From an uncultured Clostridia bacterium (GTDB taxonomy: Bacteria > Bacillota > Clostridia > TANB77 > CAG-508), in contig CALXUS010000018.1 of NCBI GenBank assembly GCA_944391745.1, positions 1 to 39,518 on the forward strand: a stretch of DNA of 39,518 nucleotides. Direction: 5' to 3'. The translations under genes were made by a program, and so were the position numbers. Numbering within the stretch: the first letter of the stretch is position 1; every line of letters begins with the position of its first letter. Shown piece after piece: positions 24,473-32,539 of the stretch. The notes below the pieces were generated by a model. That model was not told the DNA's origin and searched no databases. It was given only the letters and a program-made list of their open reading frames with translations.

Positions 24473-24514
24473 AAAAAAGTACCTCCAATAAATGTATATG
24501 CATTTAATTGGAGG
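24473..24514 (-). promoter_or_regulatory. Hairpin that both resembles a terminator and occludes a ribosome binding site
   Basis: On the minus strand CCTCCAATTAAATG (24501-24514) pairs with CATTTATTGGAGG (24482-24494) with one bulged base and a six-base loop. A T-run (24473-24478) follows, ending at the next ATG (24472). The 3' arm contains the Shine-Dalgarno sequence of the small membrane gene, so the same structure can end transcription or block translation. Confidence 0.6.
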
Positions 24515-24524
24515 ATATTCTGCT

Positions 24525-24947
24525 TTATTTTATTTTTTGTTTTTCTGATGTTTTTCCACAATGTAAACATTTGCATTTTGTAGTAGTGACAATTTCCTTC
24601 TTTTCTACAGTTCTATCTTTTCTAAATAATGATTTTTTTATAACTTCAGTTTTCCTAATTTGTGAATCTATATTTAGTGTGACAGTTGCATTCCATTTCT
24701 TGCAATATGGACATATTCTACTATGTGAATCCCAGCCATATAAGACCAAAGTAAATAAAATTGCTATTGGTATTAATAACAAGTTCTGAGATGTAAACAT
24801 ATATACTAATGCTAAAATTATATCTATTATTAGTGGTATTCTAAATATTAACCAGGTTTTTTTCTTAGTATCTTTTTCATTCTTTTTTATTTCTTTTTCA
24901 CTTATTTTCTTTTCTTTAATTTTATTTATATCAATTTTCTTTTTCAT
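24525..24947 (-). CDS. Membrane protein with a C-terminal zinc ribbon
   Basis: The 140-residue protein has a Lys/Glu-rich cytosolic N-terminus (1-30), two hydrophobic helices (about 32-50 and 56-70) and a cytosolic zinc-ribbon made by CPYCKKW and KCKCLHCGK. It does not match a family I can name. GAGGAA lies upstream of the chosen ATG. It sits between murI and the small membrane gene on the same strand. Confidence 0.7.
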   Translation of the reverse strand: MKKKIDINKIKEKKISEKEIKKNEKDTKKKTWLIFRIPLIIDIILALVYMFTSQNLLLIPIAILFTLVLYGWDSHSRICPYCKKWNATVTLNIDSQIRKTEVIKKSLFRKDRTVEKKEIVTTTKCKCLHCGKTSEKQKIK

Positions 24948-24996
24948 ACATTTCCTCTTAATTATACACTTTTTCTGCAATAATTGTGGATAATAT

Positions 24997-25770
24997 TTAT
25001 ACTATTGCTTTGTTTATTTTAATACTTTTTCCTAATAATTTATATGATACATTTATAAAATTGCACTCTGTATCTGTTAAAAATATTTCATCTTCTTTTT
25101 CTTTTTCATCAGATTTATTTATCTTATTTTTAAGTAAACTATTTGCTAGCTTTTCGCCAGTATCTATTATTTCTGTTTCTGGCATCTGATCTTTAATTAT
25201 CTTTTTAAATAATGGATAATGTGTACAACCTAGTATTAATGCGTCAATTTTAGGAAAATCTTTTAAATATTCATGAATTGTAAGTTTTGCAATTTGATTA
25301 TCTATCCATCCTTCTTCAGCCATTGGAGCTAATAGTGGACATTCTTTATTGTATACTATTACTTTATCTATAGATTTCTTTAAGTTTTTCTCCCATGAAT
25401 TACTTCTAATTGTTCCTCTTGTAGCTATAATTCCAATACTTTTTAAATTTTCTTTACTTTTTATGTATTCTATTGTGGGTTGTATTATACCTATTATAGG
25501 AACTTTATAAATTTCTTTCATTTCTTCTAAAGCTTGACTAGTAGCTGTTCCACAAGCTATAATTATCATTTTTACATTATAATTTAGTAGGAACTCAATA
25601 TTCCTTCTGCTTAAATCAATTATACTTTGCTTTGATTTTGAACCATAAGGGAAATTTTTTGTATCACCTAAATAGATAATCTTTTCATTTGGCATTGCTT
25701 TTTTTATTTCTTTATATACTGTAAGGCCTCCAACACCTGAGTCGAACATTCCTATAGGTCTATTATCCAT
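24997..25770 (-). CDS. murI: Glutamate racemase MurI
   Basis: MurI converts L- to D-glutamate for peptidoglycan. The 257-residue protein has FDSGVGGLTVYKEI (9-22) with the first catalytic Asp region, YLGDTKNFPYG, IIACGTATSQA with Cys73, and LILGCTHYPLF with Cys182; the two cysteines are the acid/base pair. AAGGAAGG precedes the ATG. The length is typical for the family. Confidence 0.96.
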   Translation of the reverse strand: MDNRPIGMFDSGVGGLTVYKEIKKAMPNEKIIYLGDTKNFPYGSKSKQSIIDLSRRNIEFLLNYNVKMIIIACGTATSQALEEMKEIYKVPIIGIIQPTIEYIKSKENLKSIGIIATRGTIRSNSWEKNLKKSIDKVIVYNKECPLLAPMAEEGWIDNQIAKLTIHEYLKDFPKIDALILGCTHYPLFKKIIKDQMPETEIIDTGEKLANSLLKNKINKSDEKEKEDEIFLTDTECNFINVSYKLLGKSIKINKAIV

Positions 25771-25888
25771 AATTACCTTCCTTAAAATAATTTTCTTTAA
25801 ATATATTAACATTTTTTTCATTTTTTTTCAATCATAGACAATCTATAAATTAAAATTTTATCAAAATTAGTTCCATAATAATAAATTC

Positions 25889-25930
25889 AAAAAGCCAGCT
25901 TGCTTTATTTTATAAAGTAAACTGACTTTT
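25889..25930 (-). terminator. Terminator of the cysteine-rich protein gene
   Basis: AAAAAGCCAGCTTGCTTTA and TAAAGTAAACTGACTTTT form an imperfect hairpin with A- and T-rich flanks (25889-25930), directly after the stop at 25938. Confidence 0.65.
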
Positions 25931-25937
25931 AATTAAG

Positions 25938-26402
25938 TTATTTGTCTAATTTGCAGCAATTACATTCTTCATCTGGCTTAGGTGGTTTAGGGTAATCTGG
26001 TTTTCCCGGTTTACATTCCATTTCGCAATCACAATTTAATTTCTCGCCTTTTAAGCATTTAAAGTCTTTTTCCACTTTTGCACAGATTTTTGAATGTTTT
26101 ACTTTATTTGCCCAAATTTCTATTGAATAGTATCTATCTGGGCAAAGTGGTCCAAAAACGAATTCTCCATTTTTATCAGTGAATGTGTGTGAAACTGGTT
26201 TTCTTTCATCATTGCAGTCACAATCAACTTCCACTAATTTTACTACTGCATCCTCGATTGGATCACCACAGTCATCTTTAACTATACCGTATATTACAGT
26301 TCTATTGTCTTTTGATATTGTTATATCTAAATCATATTGTTTTCCGGCTGCTAAAACTCCATCAACATCTATGATTGGGCATATTTTTTTATCATATTTC
26401 AT
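25938..26402 (-). CDS. Cysteine-rich protein with a carboxypeptidase-regulatory-like beta domain, possible spore coat component
   Basis: The 154-residue protein has no signal peptide. Residues about 28-110 form a CarboxypepD_reg/CNA-B-like beta sandwich (IYGIVKDDCGDPIEDAVVKL, FTDKNGEFVFGPLCPDRYYS). The tail is Pro-Lys-rich with CNCDC-like clusters. I count 13 cysteines, ending EECNCCKLDK. A cytosolic, Cys-rich, cross-linkable protein suggests a spore coat role. A sigma-K-type promoter match upstream fits that. The coat assignment is inference. Confidence 0.65.
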   Translation of the reverse strand: MKYDKKICPIIDVDGVLAAGKQYDLDITISKDNRTVIYGIVKDDCGDPIEDAVVKLVEVDCDCNDERKPVSHTFTDKNGEFVFGPLCPDRYYSIEIWANKVKHSKICAKVEKDFKCLKGEKLNCDCEMECKPGKPDYPKPPKPDEECNCCKLDK

Positions 26403-26426
26403 ATTATATAACCTGCCTTTCTTTTA

Positions 26427-26453
26427 TATAATATGAAATATTTTATGTTTAGT
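26427..26453 (-). promoter_or_regulatory. Possible sigma-K promoter of the cysteine-rich gene
   Basis: On the minus strand AC (26452-26453), exactly 16 bases, then CATATTATA (26427-26435) matches the sigma-K pattern AC-N16-CATAnnnTA. It lies about 25 bases before the ATG at 26402. The motif is short and the DNA is AT-rich, so chance is not excluded. Confidence 0.4.
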
Positions 26454-26455
26454 TA

Positions 26456-26596
26456 CTACATTATTCCCATTTTTTTCATCATACGTTTTCCTTGTTTTAG
26501 CATTTTATTTGAGCCATGACATTGAATTTCGTTACACATCATTGTTGCTCCTACTGCTATTACCATTCCAGCAATCATTCCTTTTACAAACTTCAT
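26456..26596 (-). CDS. Small Met-rich membrane-associated protein (46 residues)
   Basis: This short gene is easily missed. An AGGAGG sits 8 bases before ATG 26596. The product begins MKFVKGMIAGMVIAVGATMM (a hydrophobic, glycine-containing helix), then CNEIQCHGSNK, and ends with a basic Met-rich segment (KQGKRMMKKMGIM). About nine of 46 residues are Met. The layout resembles small single-helix envelope proteins of Clostridia, but I cannot name a family. It lies just upstream of the cysteine-rich gene. Confidence 0.65.
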   Translation of the reverse strand: MKFVKGMIAGMVIAVGATMMCNEIQCHGSNKMLKQGKRMMKKMGIM

Positions 26597-26665
26597 AAAT
26601 TTTACCTCCTCTTTTACATGGTTAATTAACTTTTACTTATGGTTTAGTTAAATAAGTTTATACTA

Positions 26666-27034
26666 TTATGCCTTTTTTATATACTTTTTATACCAAGAAT
26701 ATGATTCAAATATAGCAATAACTAATAAAAATATAGCGAACATTTTTCTTAGCATTTTTACATCTATTTTTGTCGCAATGAATGCTCCTAGAAAGGCTCC
26801 AATTGACCCTAATATTGCTATTGGTATAGCTAGTTTCCATACAATTTGTTTATTCTTTATATTTACTATTGTTGCAACAATGGATGTAGGAATAAAAAAT
26901 ACTAGATTAACAGCTTGAGCAACCTTTTGGTCTACTGAAAGAAAACATACTAATATTGTTATTAATATTGTTCCTCCGCCCATTCCCATTCCGCTTATAA
27001 TTCCAGATACTACTCCGGCAATTCCTTCAATCAT
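26666..27034 (-). CDS. TSUP (TauE/SafE) family transporter, half-size, second gene
   Basis: The 122-residue membrane protein has the TSUP start GIAGVVSGIISGMGMGGGTI and four hydrophobic helices. Full TSUP proteins are about 250 residues with two such halves. Here each half is a separate gene (this one and 27047-27409), so the two products probably assemble as a pair. The substrate is not evident; family members move sulfite, sulfoacetate or other anions. AAGGAG precedes the ATG. Confidence 0.8.
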   Translation of the reverse strand: MIEGIAGVVSGIISGMGMGGGTILITILVCFLSVDQKVAQAVNLVFFIPTSIVATIVNIKNKQIVWKLAIPIAILGSIGAFLGAFIATKIDVKMLRKMFAIFLLVIAIFESYSWYKKYIKKA

Positions 27035-27046
27035 TTTTTACTCCTT

Positions 27047-27409
27047 TTACATTTTTAAAATTGATACGCTAGCATATATTAAAAAAACTATAAATATTAG
27101 GATTAAATATTTATCATTGATTTTCTTCATCAAGTTTGCTCCAATTACTCCACCTATTATTCCACCTACTCCACATATTATTCCTAATTTCCAATCTATA
27201 TAATTTGCTTTATTATAAAAAAATAAACTAGCTAAAACCATAGGCAATATACAAAATACTGACATTGCTCTTGCTTTTTTCTCATTTTGTTTAAAAATAT
27301 ATACATAGGCAGGGACTAAAATAAGACCTCCTCCTGAGGCAAATAAGCCACAGAGCAAGCCTGTTATAATTCCTACAAATATAATTTTTACTTTTTCCTT
27401 ATTTTTCAT
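27047..27409 (-). CDS. TSUP (TauE/SafE) family transporter, half-size, first gene
   Basis: The 120-residue membrane protein has the paired TSUP signature GLLCGLFASGGGLILVPAYVY and GGIIGGVIGANLMKKI, with four helices. It precedes the other half by 12 bases. The start is uncertain: ATG 27409 has only a weak ribosome binding site, and a TTG at 27445 lies right behind the upstream terminator. The order regulator, half-transporter, half-transporter suggests metal- or sulfur-responsive control. Confidence 0.75.
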   Translation of the reverse strand: MKNKEKVKIIFVGIITGLLCGLFASGGGLILVPAYVYIFKQNEKKARAMSVFCILPMVLASLFFYNKANYIDWKLGIICGVGGIIGGVIGANLMKKINDKYLILIFIVFLIYASVSILKM

Positions 27410-27449
27410 AAATTTAGTATTTCTAGTTTTTAATTGTTTATGCAAAAAA

Positions 27450-27479
27450 ATAAAGCATAATTACAAAATTTTGCTTTAT
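27450..27479 (-). terminator. Terminator at the end of the DtxR/MntR-like gene
   Basis: ATAAAGCA (27450-27457) pairs with TGCTTTAT (27472-27479), followed by seven Ts on the minus strand. The stem includes the regulator's stop codon. Read-through would be needed to reach the TSUP pair unless they have another promoter. Confidence 0.6.
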
Positions 27480-27856
27480 CCTTTTATTTTATTCATATAC
27501 TCTTCAATAAACTTTTCAAGTTTAGCTGCTGTATGGCAAGATATGCAATGAGCTAATTTTTCAGTTTCTTCTTCTACAAGATTTTCATCTGTTTTTATAA
27601 TATCTTTTAAGAATTTTCTAAATAACTCATGTCTTCTCTCTATATATTTTGCTCTTACTATACCTTCTTTTGTTAGTGTTATATTTTTATATTTTTCATA
27701 ATTAATAAGACCTTGTTCTTTAAGCTGATTTAATGCATTATTAGTACTAGCTTTTGTTACTTCCATTCTATTTGCTATATCTGTAACTCTAGCACCTGAA
27801 TTATTTCCTGATAACACATATATTGTATATAAATATTCCTCTAATGAATCAGTCAT
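27476..27856 (-). CDS. DtxR/MntR-family metal-dependent transcriptional regulator
   Basis: The 126-residue protein starts MTDSLEEYLYTIYVL and has a winged helix-turn-helix (ARVTDIANRMEVTKASTNNALNQL), the wing YKNITLTKEG, and a metal-binding/dimer domain with RRHELFRKFL and EETEKLAHCISCHTAAKL. The Cys in AHCIS resembles the iron-type DtxR/IdeR site more than MntR's His. ATG 27856 is chosen since AAAGGG lies at good spacing; a GTG three codons upstream abuts it. The neighbouring TSUP genes may be its targets. Confidence 0.85.
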   Translation of the reverse strand: MTDSLEEYLYTIYVLSGNNSGARVTDIANRMEVTKASTNNALNQLKEQGLINYEKYKNITLTKEGIVRAKYIERRHELFRKFLKDIIKTDENLVEEETEKLAHCISCHTAAKLEKFIEEYMNKIKG

Positions 27857-27880
27857 TTTTTGCACCCTTTCAATATACTA

Positions 27881-28279
27881 TTACTCTGCTTTTATTTCTT
27901 TAGGTTTTATCTTTGGTGATTTAACTTTTGTCATAGCATTAGATTGTGCTTCGTTCCATCTCATTACTCTAATATTTTTGTATGTATCAAGCACTTCTGT
28001 ATATTTATCTCTTTCATCTTCCCATACAGTTGATGGTATTTTATCAAAACTGTCAAACATTTTTTCAGCTTCGGATAAGTATATAATTTGCTCTTGTGGA
28101 GACATTTTATCGTATTTTTTAGCAAACTTTGCTAGGCTATCTAATTTTTGGTTAGCATCAATAAAGCTGAAAAAGTCTTTTACTTTAATTCCAGCCATTC
28201 TTATTTGTGCAATAGCCATAGCAATTAATATTACTATGAAAATGCCTAGTATAAATACCACTGCCAAAGCCTCTGTCAT
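27881..28279 (-). CDS. Single-pass membrane protein of unknown function
   Basis: The 132-residue protein has an N-terminal TM helix (about 4-26, LAVVFILGIFIVILIAMAIA). A cytosolic helical domain follows, with KVKDFFSFIDANQKLDSLAKFAKKYDKMSPQEQIIYLSEAEKMFDSF, described here only as helical and charged, and a Lys-rich end. I do not recognise a family. AAGGAG precedes the ATG. It lies upstream of the regulator on the same strand. Confidence 0.65.
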   Translation of the reverse strand: MTEALAVVFILGIFIVILIAMAIAQIRMAGIKVKDFFSFIDANQKLDSLAKFAKKYDKMSPQEQIIYLSEAEKMFDSFDKIPSTVWEDERDKYTEVLDTYKNIRVMRWNEAQSNAMTKVKSPKIKPKEIKAE

Positions 28280-28330
28280 TTGCTTTCTCCTTATCTTTAG
28301 ATTTTGCTATATTATAACATTAAAAAATCA

Positions 28331-28354
28331 GCATTGCAATATTTTACGCAATGC
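28331..28354 (-). terminator. Terminator after yqeG
   Basis: GCATTGC (28331-28337) pairs with GCAATGC (28348-28354) and is followed by GATTTTTT on the minus strand, 22 bases after the yqeG stop. Confidence 0.75.
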
Positions 28355-28375
28355 ACTTCTATGATAAATACTATT

Positions 28376-28900
28376 TTATCTTTGCATATTATCATTATTT
28401 TTTAATTTATTAGAAGAATTTAAAGTTTTTACTGTTGCAGTATGCATCCCCATTCTTTGTCCTCCTAATACATCTGTTAAAAATCCATCACCTAATACCA
28501 TAATATTTTCTGGATAAAGTCCCATTTCTTCGCTTGCTTTAATAAAAGGTTTTCTTCTAGGCTTAAATGCTAATGGAATATATCCAATACCTAATATATT
28601 GGCTAATTTTGCTATTTTCCTGCTTTTTCCATTTGAAACAAAATAAATTTTGAACTCTCTATTTAATAATTTTAATGCTCTTAAAACACTATGTGGAATA
28701 TTTCTATATTCTTGAAGTATAGTCCCATCAACATCAATTATCATTCCACCTATACCATATTCTTTTTTTAATCTTTTTATTTCTGTTAAATCTATATCAT
28801 TTATACTATTGTATCTTCTTACATTCGGTCTTAGCTGACTTCTTACAATTCTATTAAGGGCCATCACGTATTTTACATATACTTTTCCTTTTAAAGACAT
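28376..28900 (-). CDS. yqeG: YqeG family HAD-IIIA phosphatase
   Basis: This 174-residue HAD hydrolase has the nucleophile motif MIIDVDGTI, VSNGKSRKIAKL (motif II), AFKPRRKPF (motif III Lys) and MVLGDGFLTDVLGGQRMGM (motif IV). It matches the YqeG family, which is close to PgpA/GEP4 phosphatidylglycerophosphatases; the substrate in Firmicutes is not settled. GAGGTGA precedes ATG 28900, and an in-frame start further upstream has no such site. Confidence 0.9.
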   Translation of the reverse strand: MSLKGKVYVKYVMALNRIVRSQLRPNVRRYNSINDIDLTEIKRLKKEYGIGGMIIDVDGTILQEYRNIPHSVLRALKLLNREFKIYFVSNGKSRKIAKLANILGIGYIPLAFKPRRKPFIKASEEMGLYPENIMVLGDGFLTDVLGGQRMGMHTATVKTLNSSNKLKNNDNMQR

Positions 28901-28992
28901 TTTGTCACCTCGTATAATATATCTTATCATATATTTTATAATTTAACAATATTTTTCATTTAGTAGTTTCTTTTTAATTGAACATTTAAAAA

Positions 28993-29036
28993 GGGACACT
29001 CCCCTTCGTAAAATGTTTTACGAAAAGGACCGTCCC
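28993..29036. terminator. GC-rich hairpin after clpC, terminator and probable repeat element
   Basis: The 21-base arms 28993-29013 (GGGACACTCCCC...) and 29016-29036 (...GACCGTCCC) pair with four mismatches and a two-base loop. The outer GGGAC/GTCCC and inner TTCGTAAAA/TTTTACGAA are exact. It follows the clpC stop by 12 bases. It shares the GGGACAC start with the element at 3599, suggesting one dispersed palindromic repeat family. Confidence 0.7.
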
Positions 29037-29048
29037 AAAAGTATGATT

Positions 29049-31493
29049 TTATTCAACAATGATTTCATCATCTTTTGCAGTTACTTTTACTTCTTTATTT
29101 ACCTTTCCATCAAGCATTGCTTCTGCAATTTTATCTTCAATCATTGTTTGAATTGCTCTTTTTAAAGGTCTAGCTCCATAGGTTTTGTCTGTTCCTTTTT
29201 TAGCAACTAAATCTTTTGCTTTTTCATCTACATTAAGATTTATTCCTTGTTCTTTTAGTAGTTTTCCTACATTACTAATTAATATATCTACAATTTTTCT
29301 AATTTGCTCATCCTCTAATTTATGGAATACTATTATATCGTCTATACGATTTAAGAATTCTGGTTTGAATTCCTTCTTTAGTTCTGCCATTACTTCTTTT
29401 TTGATGTCTTGATATTCTTTTTCATCACTTTCTTTTTCATTTTTAGATTTATCTTCGCTAAATCCTAATGTCTTCTTATCTGTAATTAGTTTTGCTCCAA
29501 CATTTGATGTCATTATTATTACAGTATTTTTGAAGTTGACAGTTCTTCCTTGTGAGTCTGTTAATCTACCATCATCCAATACTTGTAATAGCATATTCAT
29601 TACATCTGGATGAGCTTTTTCTATTTCATCAAATAGGATTACTGAATATGGTTTTCTTCTTACTTTTTCTGTAAGTTGGCCAGCCTCATCATATCCTACA
29701 TATCCTGGAGGTGAACCTATAAGTTTTGCAACGGAATGTGATTCCATATACTCAGACATATCAATTCTAATTAATGCATCTTCACTTCCAAATAAGTTTT
29801 CTGCTAAGGCTTTAGATAATTCTGTTTTACCAACACCAGTTGGTCCTAAGAATAAGAATGAACCTATTGGTTTATTAGGATCTTTTAATCCCATTCTGCT
29901 TCTTTTAATTGCTTTTGCGACAGCTGATACAGCTTCATCTTGTCCAATAACTCTCTTATGCAAATTTTCTTCTAAGTTCTTTAATTTTTCATTTTCACTT
30001 TCAGAGACTTTTGTAACTGGTATTCCTGTCCAGCTTGATATTACATTTGCAATATCTTCTTCCTTTAATGTTGGAACATCTTTACTCTTTTTGGTTTTCC
30101 AATCTTTTTTACTATCTTCAAGTTCTTTCTTTTTAGCATTTTCTTTATCTCTTATTTTTGCTGCTTTTTCAAAGTCTTGTACTCTAATAGCTTCTTCTTT
30201 TTCTTTGTCTAATTTTTCTATTTCATCTTTCATGTCTTTGAAGCTATCTGGCTCTGTGTAACTACTCATTCTAACTTTTGAAGCCGCTTCATCTATTAAA
30301 TCAATTGCTTTATCTGGTAAATATCTATCATTTATATATCTTGAAGATAACTCAACTGCTGATTTTATTGCTTCATCTGTTATTTTTACATTATGATGTG
30401 CCTCATATTTATCTCTTAATCCATATAAAATTTGTACTGTCTCATCTTCAGTAGGTTCATTAACTGTTACAGGGCTAAATCTTCTTTCAAGTGCTGCATC
30501 TTTTTCAATATATTTTCTATATTCTTTTAGTGTTGTAGCTCCTATTAATTGAATTTCACCTCTTGCTAAAAGTGGTTTTAAAATATTTGCTGCATCAACA
30601 GCACCTTCTGCTGAACCTGCTCCAACTATTGTATGAATTTCATCAATAAATAGAATTACATCTCCAGCTTTTTTCACTTCTTTTAGAGCTTTTTTAATTC
30701 TTTCTTCAAAGTCTCCTCTATATTTTGCACCAGCTATCATGCTTGCTATATCAACACTTACTACTCTTTTATTTTTCAATAATTCTGGTACATCGCCTGA
30801 AACTATTTTTTCAGCTAAACCTTCAACTACTGCTGTTTTACCAACACCAGGTTCACCTATTAAACATGGATTGTTTTTTGTTCTTCTTGATAAAATTTGT
30901 ATAACCCTTTGAATTTCTTCTTTTCTACCTATTACTGGGTCTAGTTTGCCTTCTCTTGCTTGTTTAGTTAAATCAGAGCCATATTGATTTAGTGTTGGAG
31001 TAGAGTTATAACTTCCTTTATTTGATGGTGAATTAGTTTCACTATTCTCTTCACCTTCCTCATTTAATACTTTTATTAAATCATTATATAGTCCACTTGG
31101 ATTTACATCTTCTTCAAGCATTATACGTGTTGCAACACTATCTCCTTCTTTCATAATTCCGATAAGTAGATGTTCTGTTCCTATATATTCAGTTCCTAAC
31201 CTTCTGGCTTCTAAAAAAGCATTTTCTATTACTCTTTTACTTCTTGGAGTAAAAGTAATTTGATTTGCATCTTCTATTTCTTCACCAACACCTACTATTT
31301 CTTCTATTGCTTGTCTAACTTTTTCTGAAGTAAGTCCTTGGTTTTGTAATACTTTACTTGCTACTCCAGTTCCTTCTTCTACTAGTCCATAAAGTAGGTG
31401 TTCTGTTCCTATGTAATTATGACCTAATTCCATAGCAATTTCTTGAGCATATTCTAAAGCTTTTTCTGCTCTTGCAGTAAATTTATAATACAT
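29049..31493 (-). CDS. clpC: ATP-dependent Clp protease ATP-binding subunit ClpC
   Basis: ClpC unfolds substrates, including arginine-phosphorylated proteins, and feeds them to ClpP. The 814-residue protein has the double Clp N domain (1-145, FTARAEKALEYAQEIA and FLEARRLGTEYIGTEHLL), AAA-1 with GEPGVGKTA, a middle domain with a UVR-like motif (KEEAIRVQDFEKAAKIRDKE), and AAA-2 with GPTGVGKTE and GSPPGYVGYDEAGQL. Length is normal. It is last in the ctsR-mcsA-mcsB-clpC operon. Confidence 0.98.
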   Translation of the reverse strand: MYYKFTARAEKALEYAQEIAMELGHNYIGTEHLLYGLVEEGTGVASKVLQNQGLTSEKVRQAIEEIVGVGEEIEDANQITFTPRSKRVIENAFLEARRLGTEYIGTEHLLIGIMKEGDSVATRIMLEEDVNPSGLYNDLIKVLNEEGEENSETNSPSNKGSYNSTPTLNQYGSDLTKQAREGKLDPVIGRKEEIQRVIQILSRRTKNNPCLIGEPGVGKTAVVEGLAEKIVSGDVPELLKNKRVVSVDIASMIAGAKYRGDFEERIKKALKEVKKAGDVILFIDEIHTIVGAGSAEGAVDAANILKPLLARGEIQLIGATTLKEYRKYIEKDAALERRFSPVTVNEPTEDETVQILYGLRDKYEAHHNVKITDEAIKSAVELSSRYINDRYLPDKAIDLIDEAASKVRMSSYTEPDSFKDMKDEIEKLDKEKEEAIRVQDFEKAAKIRDKENAKKKELEDSKKDWKTKKSKDVPTLKEEDIANVISSWTGIPVTKVSESENEKLKNLEENLHKRVIGQDEAVSAVAKAIKRSRMGLKDPNKPIGSFLFLGPTGVGKTELSKALAENLFGSEDALIRIDMSEYMESHSVAKLIGSPPGYVGYDEAGQLTEKVRRKPYSVILFDEIEKAHPDVMNMLLQVLDDGRLTDSQGRTVNFKNTVIIMTSNVGAKLITDKKTLGFSEDKSKNEKESDEKEYQDIKKEVMAELKKEFKPEFLNRIDDIIVFHKLEDEQIRKIVDILISNVGKLLKEQGINLNVDEKAKDLVAKKGTDKTYGARPLKRAIQTMIEDKIAEAMLDGKVNKEVKVTAKDDEIIVE

Positions 31494-31522
31494 ATTAATA
31501 CACTTCCTTTCTTATTTTAGTT

Positions 31523-32539
31523 TTAGTCTTGTTGTAAAATTTGCTTAATCGTTTCACATCTAGAAACTTCTTGATCTATTACTGATAATTTGTTTCCAAT
31601 TCTTTTTTGCATATTTGCTGGTTTTGTATATAACATTAATTCTCTTATTTTTTTATCATTTAATTCTTTTATTATTCCTAAGTCTGTTCCCAATTTTACT
31701 TTTGATAAAAGTTCAATTGTTTCATCTTCTCCCAATCTTCTTGCATTTGCTAAAATTCCATAGTTTCTGTATACTTCATCTTCTAGTTTTAGAGAATTTT
31801 TTGATAAATATTTTCTAGCTAATCTTTCTTGATCTATTATTTTTTGAGCTAATAGGTTTAAATTTTTAGCAATTTCTTTTTCAGTTATTCCCAATGTTTG
31901 ATTATTAGATACTTGGTATACATCACCTTCTGCTTTTGAACCCTCTCCATATAATCCTCTAACATTCATTCCTAAATTATTAATTATATTAAGCATTTTA
32001 TTTAAATTTCCTGTCATTTGTAAAGCTGGTATATGCACTAAAGTTGATATTTTTAAACCAGTACCTACATTTGTTGGGCAAGCAGTTAAAAATCCATATT
32101 TTTCATGATAACTATATGGAATAAAGCTTCCTATTTTTTCATCTATTTCTATTGCCAAATTTAATAAATTGTCTATATCTAATCCAGATGTAAATACTTG
32201 TAATTTAATGTGATCTTCTTCATTTATCATTATACAAATGTTTTCATCTTCATTTATAACTATTGCAGTGTATGGCATTTTAGTTTTTGCAAAATCTGGA
32301 CTAATTAGATGTTTTTCTACTAAACTTTGTTTAGTGATTGTATCCATATCATCTAAGCTTAAAAATTTTAAGTTATAACCTAAACTAGGAGTAATTTCTT
32401 TTACCTTATCATAGACCTCTTTTAATTCATCTTTTGAGCATCTATTAATAAAAGGAATTCCTTTTATATTTCTTGACAATCTCACTCTTGTACTAATAAC
32501 AACATCTGATTCTTTCCCATTTTGTAAATACCAATTCAT
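31523..32539 (-). CDS. mcsB: Protein-arginine kinase McsB
   Basis: McsB phosphorylates arginine on misfolded proteins and on CtsR, marking them for ClpCP. The 338-residue protein has the phosphagen-kinase motifs STRVRLSRN (16-24), NEEDHIKLQ, CPTNVGTGLK (active-site Cys region) and GEGSKAEGDVYQVSNNQTLG. Its ATG overlaps the mcsA stop by one base (TAATG), so the two are translationally coupled. Confidence 0.97.
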   Translation of the reverse strand: MNWYLQNGKESDVVISTRVRLSRNIKGIPFINRCSKDELKEVYDKVKEITPSLGYNLKFLSLDDMDTITKQSLVEKHLISPDFAKTKMPYTAIVINEDENICIMINEEDHIKLQVFTSGLDIDNLLNLAIEIDEKIGSFIPYSYHEKYGFLTACPTNVGTGLKISTLVHIPALQMTGNLNKMLNIINNLGMNVRGLYGEGSKAEGDVYQVSNNQTLGITEKEIAKNLNLLAQKIIDQERLARKYLSKNSLKLEDEVYRNYGILANARRLGEDETIELLSKVKLGTDLGIIKELNDKKIRELMLYTKPANMQKRIGNKLSVIDQEVSRCETIKQILQQD

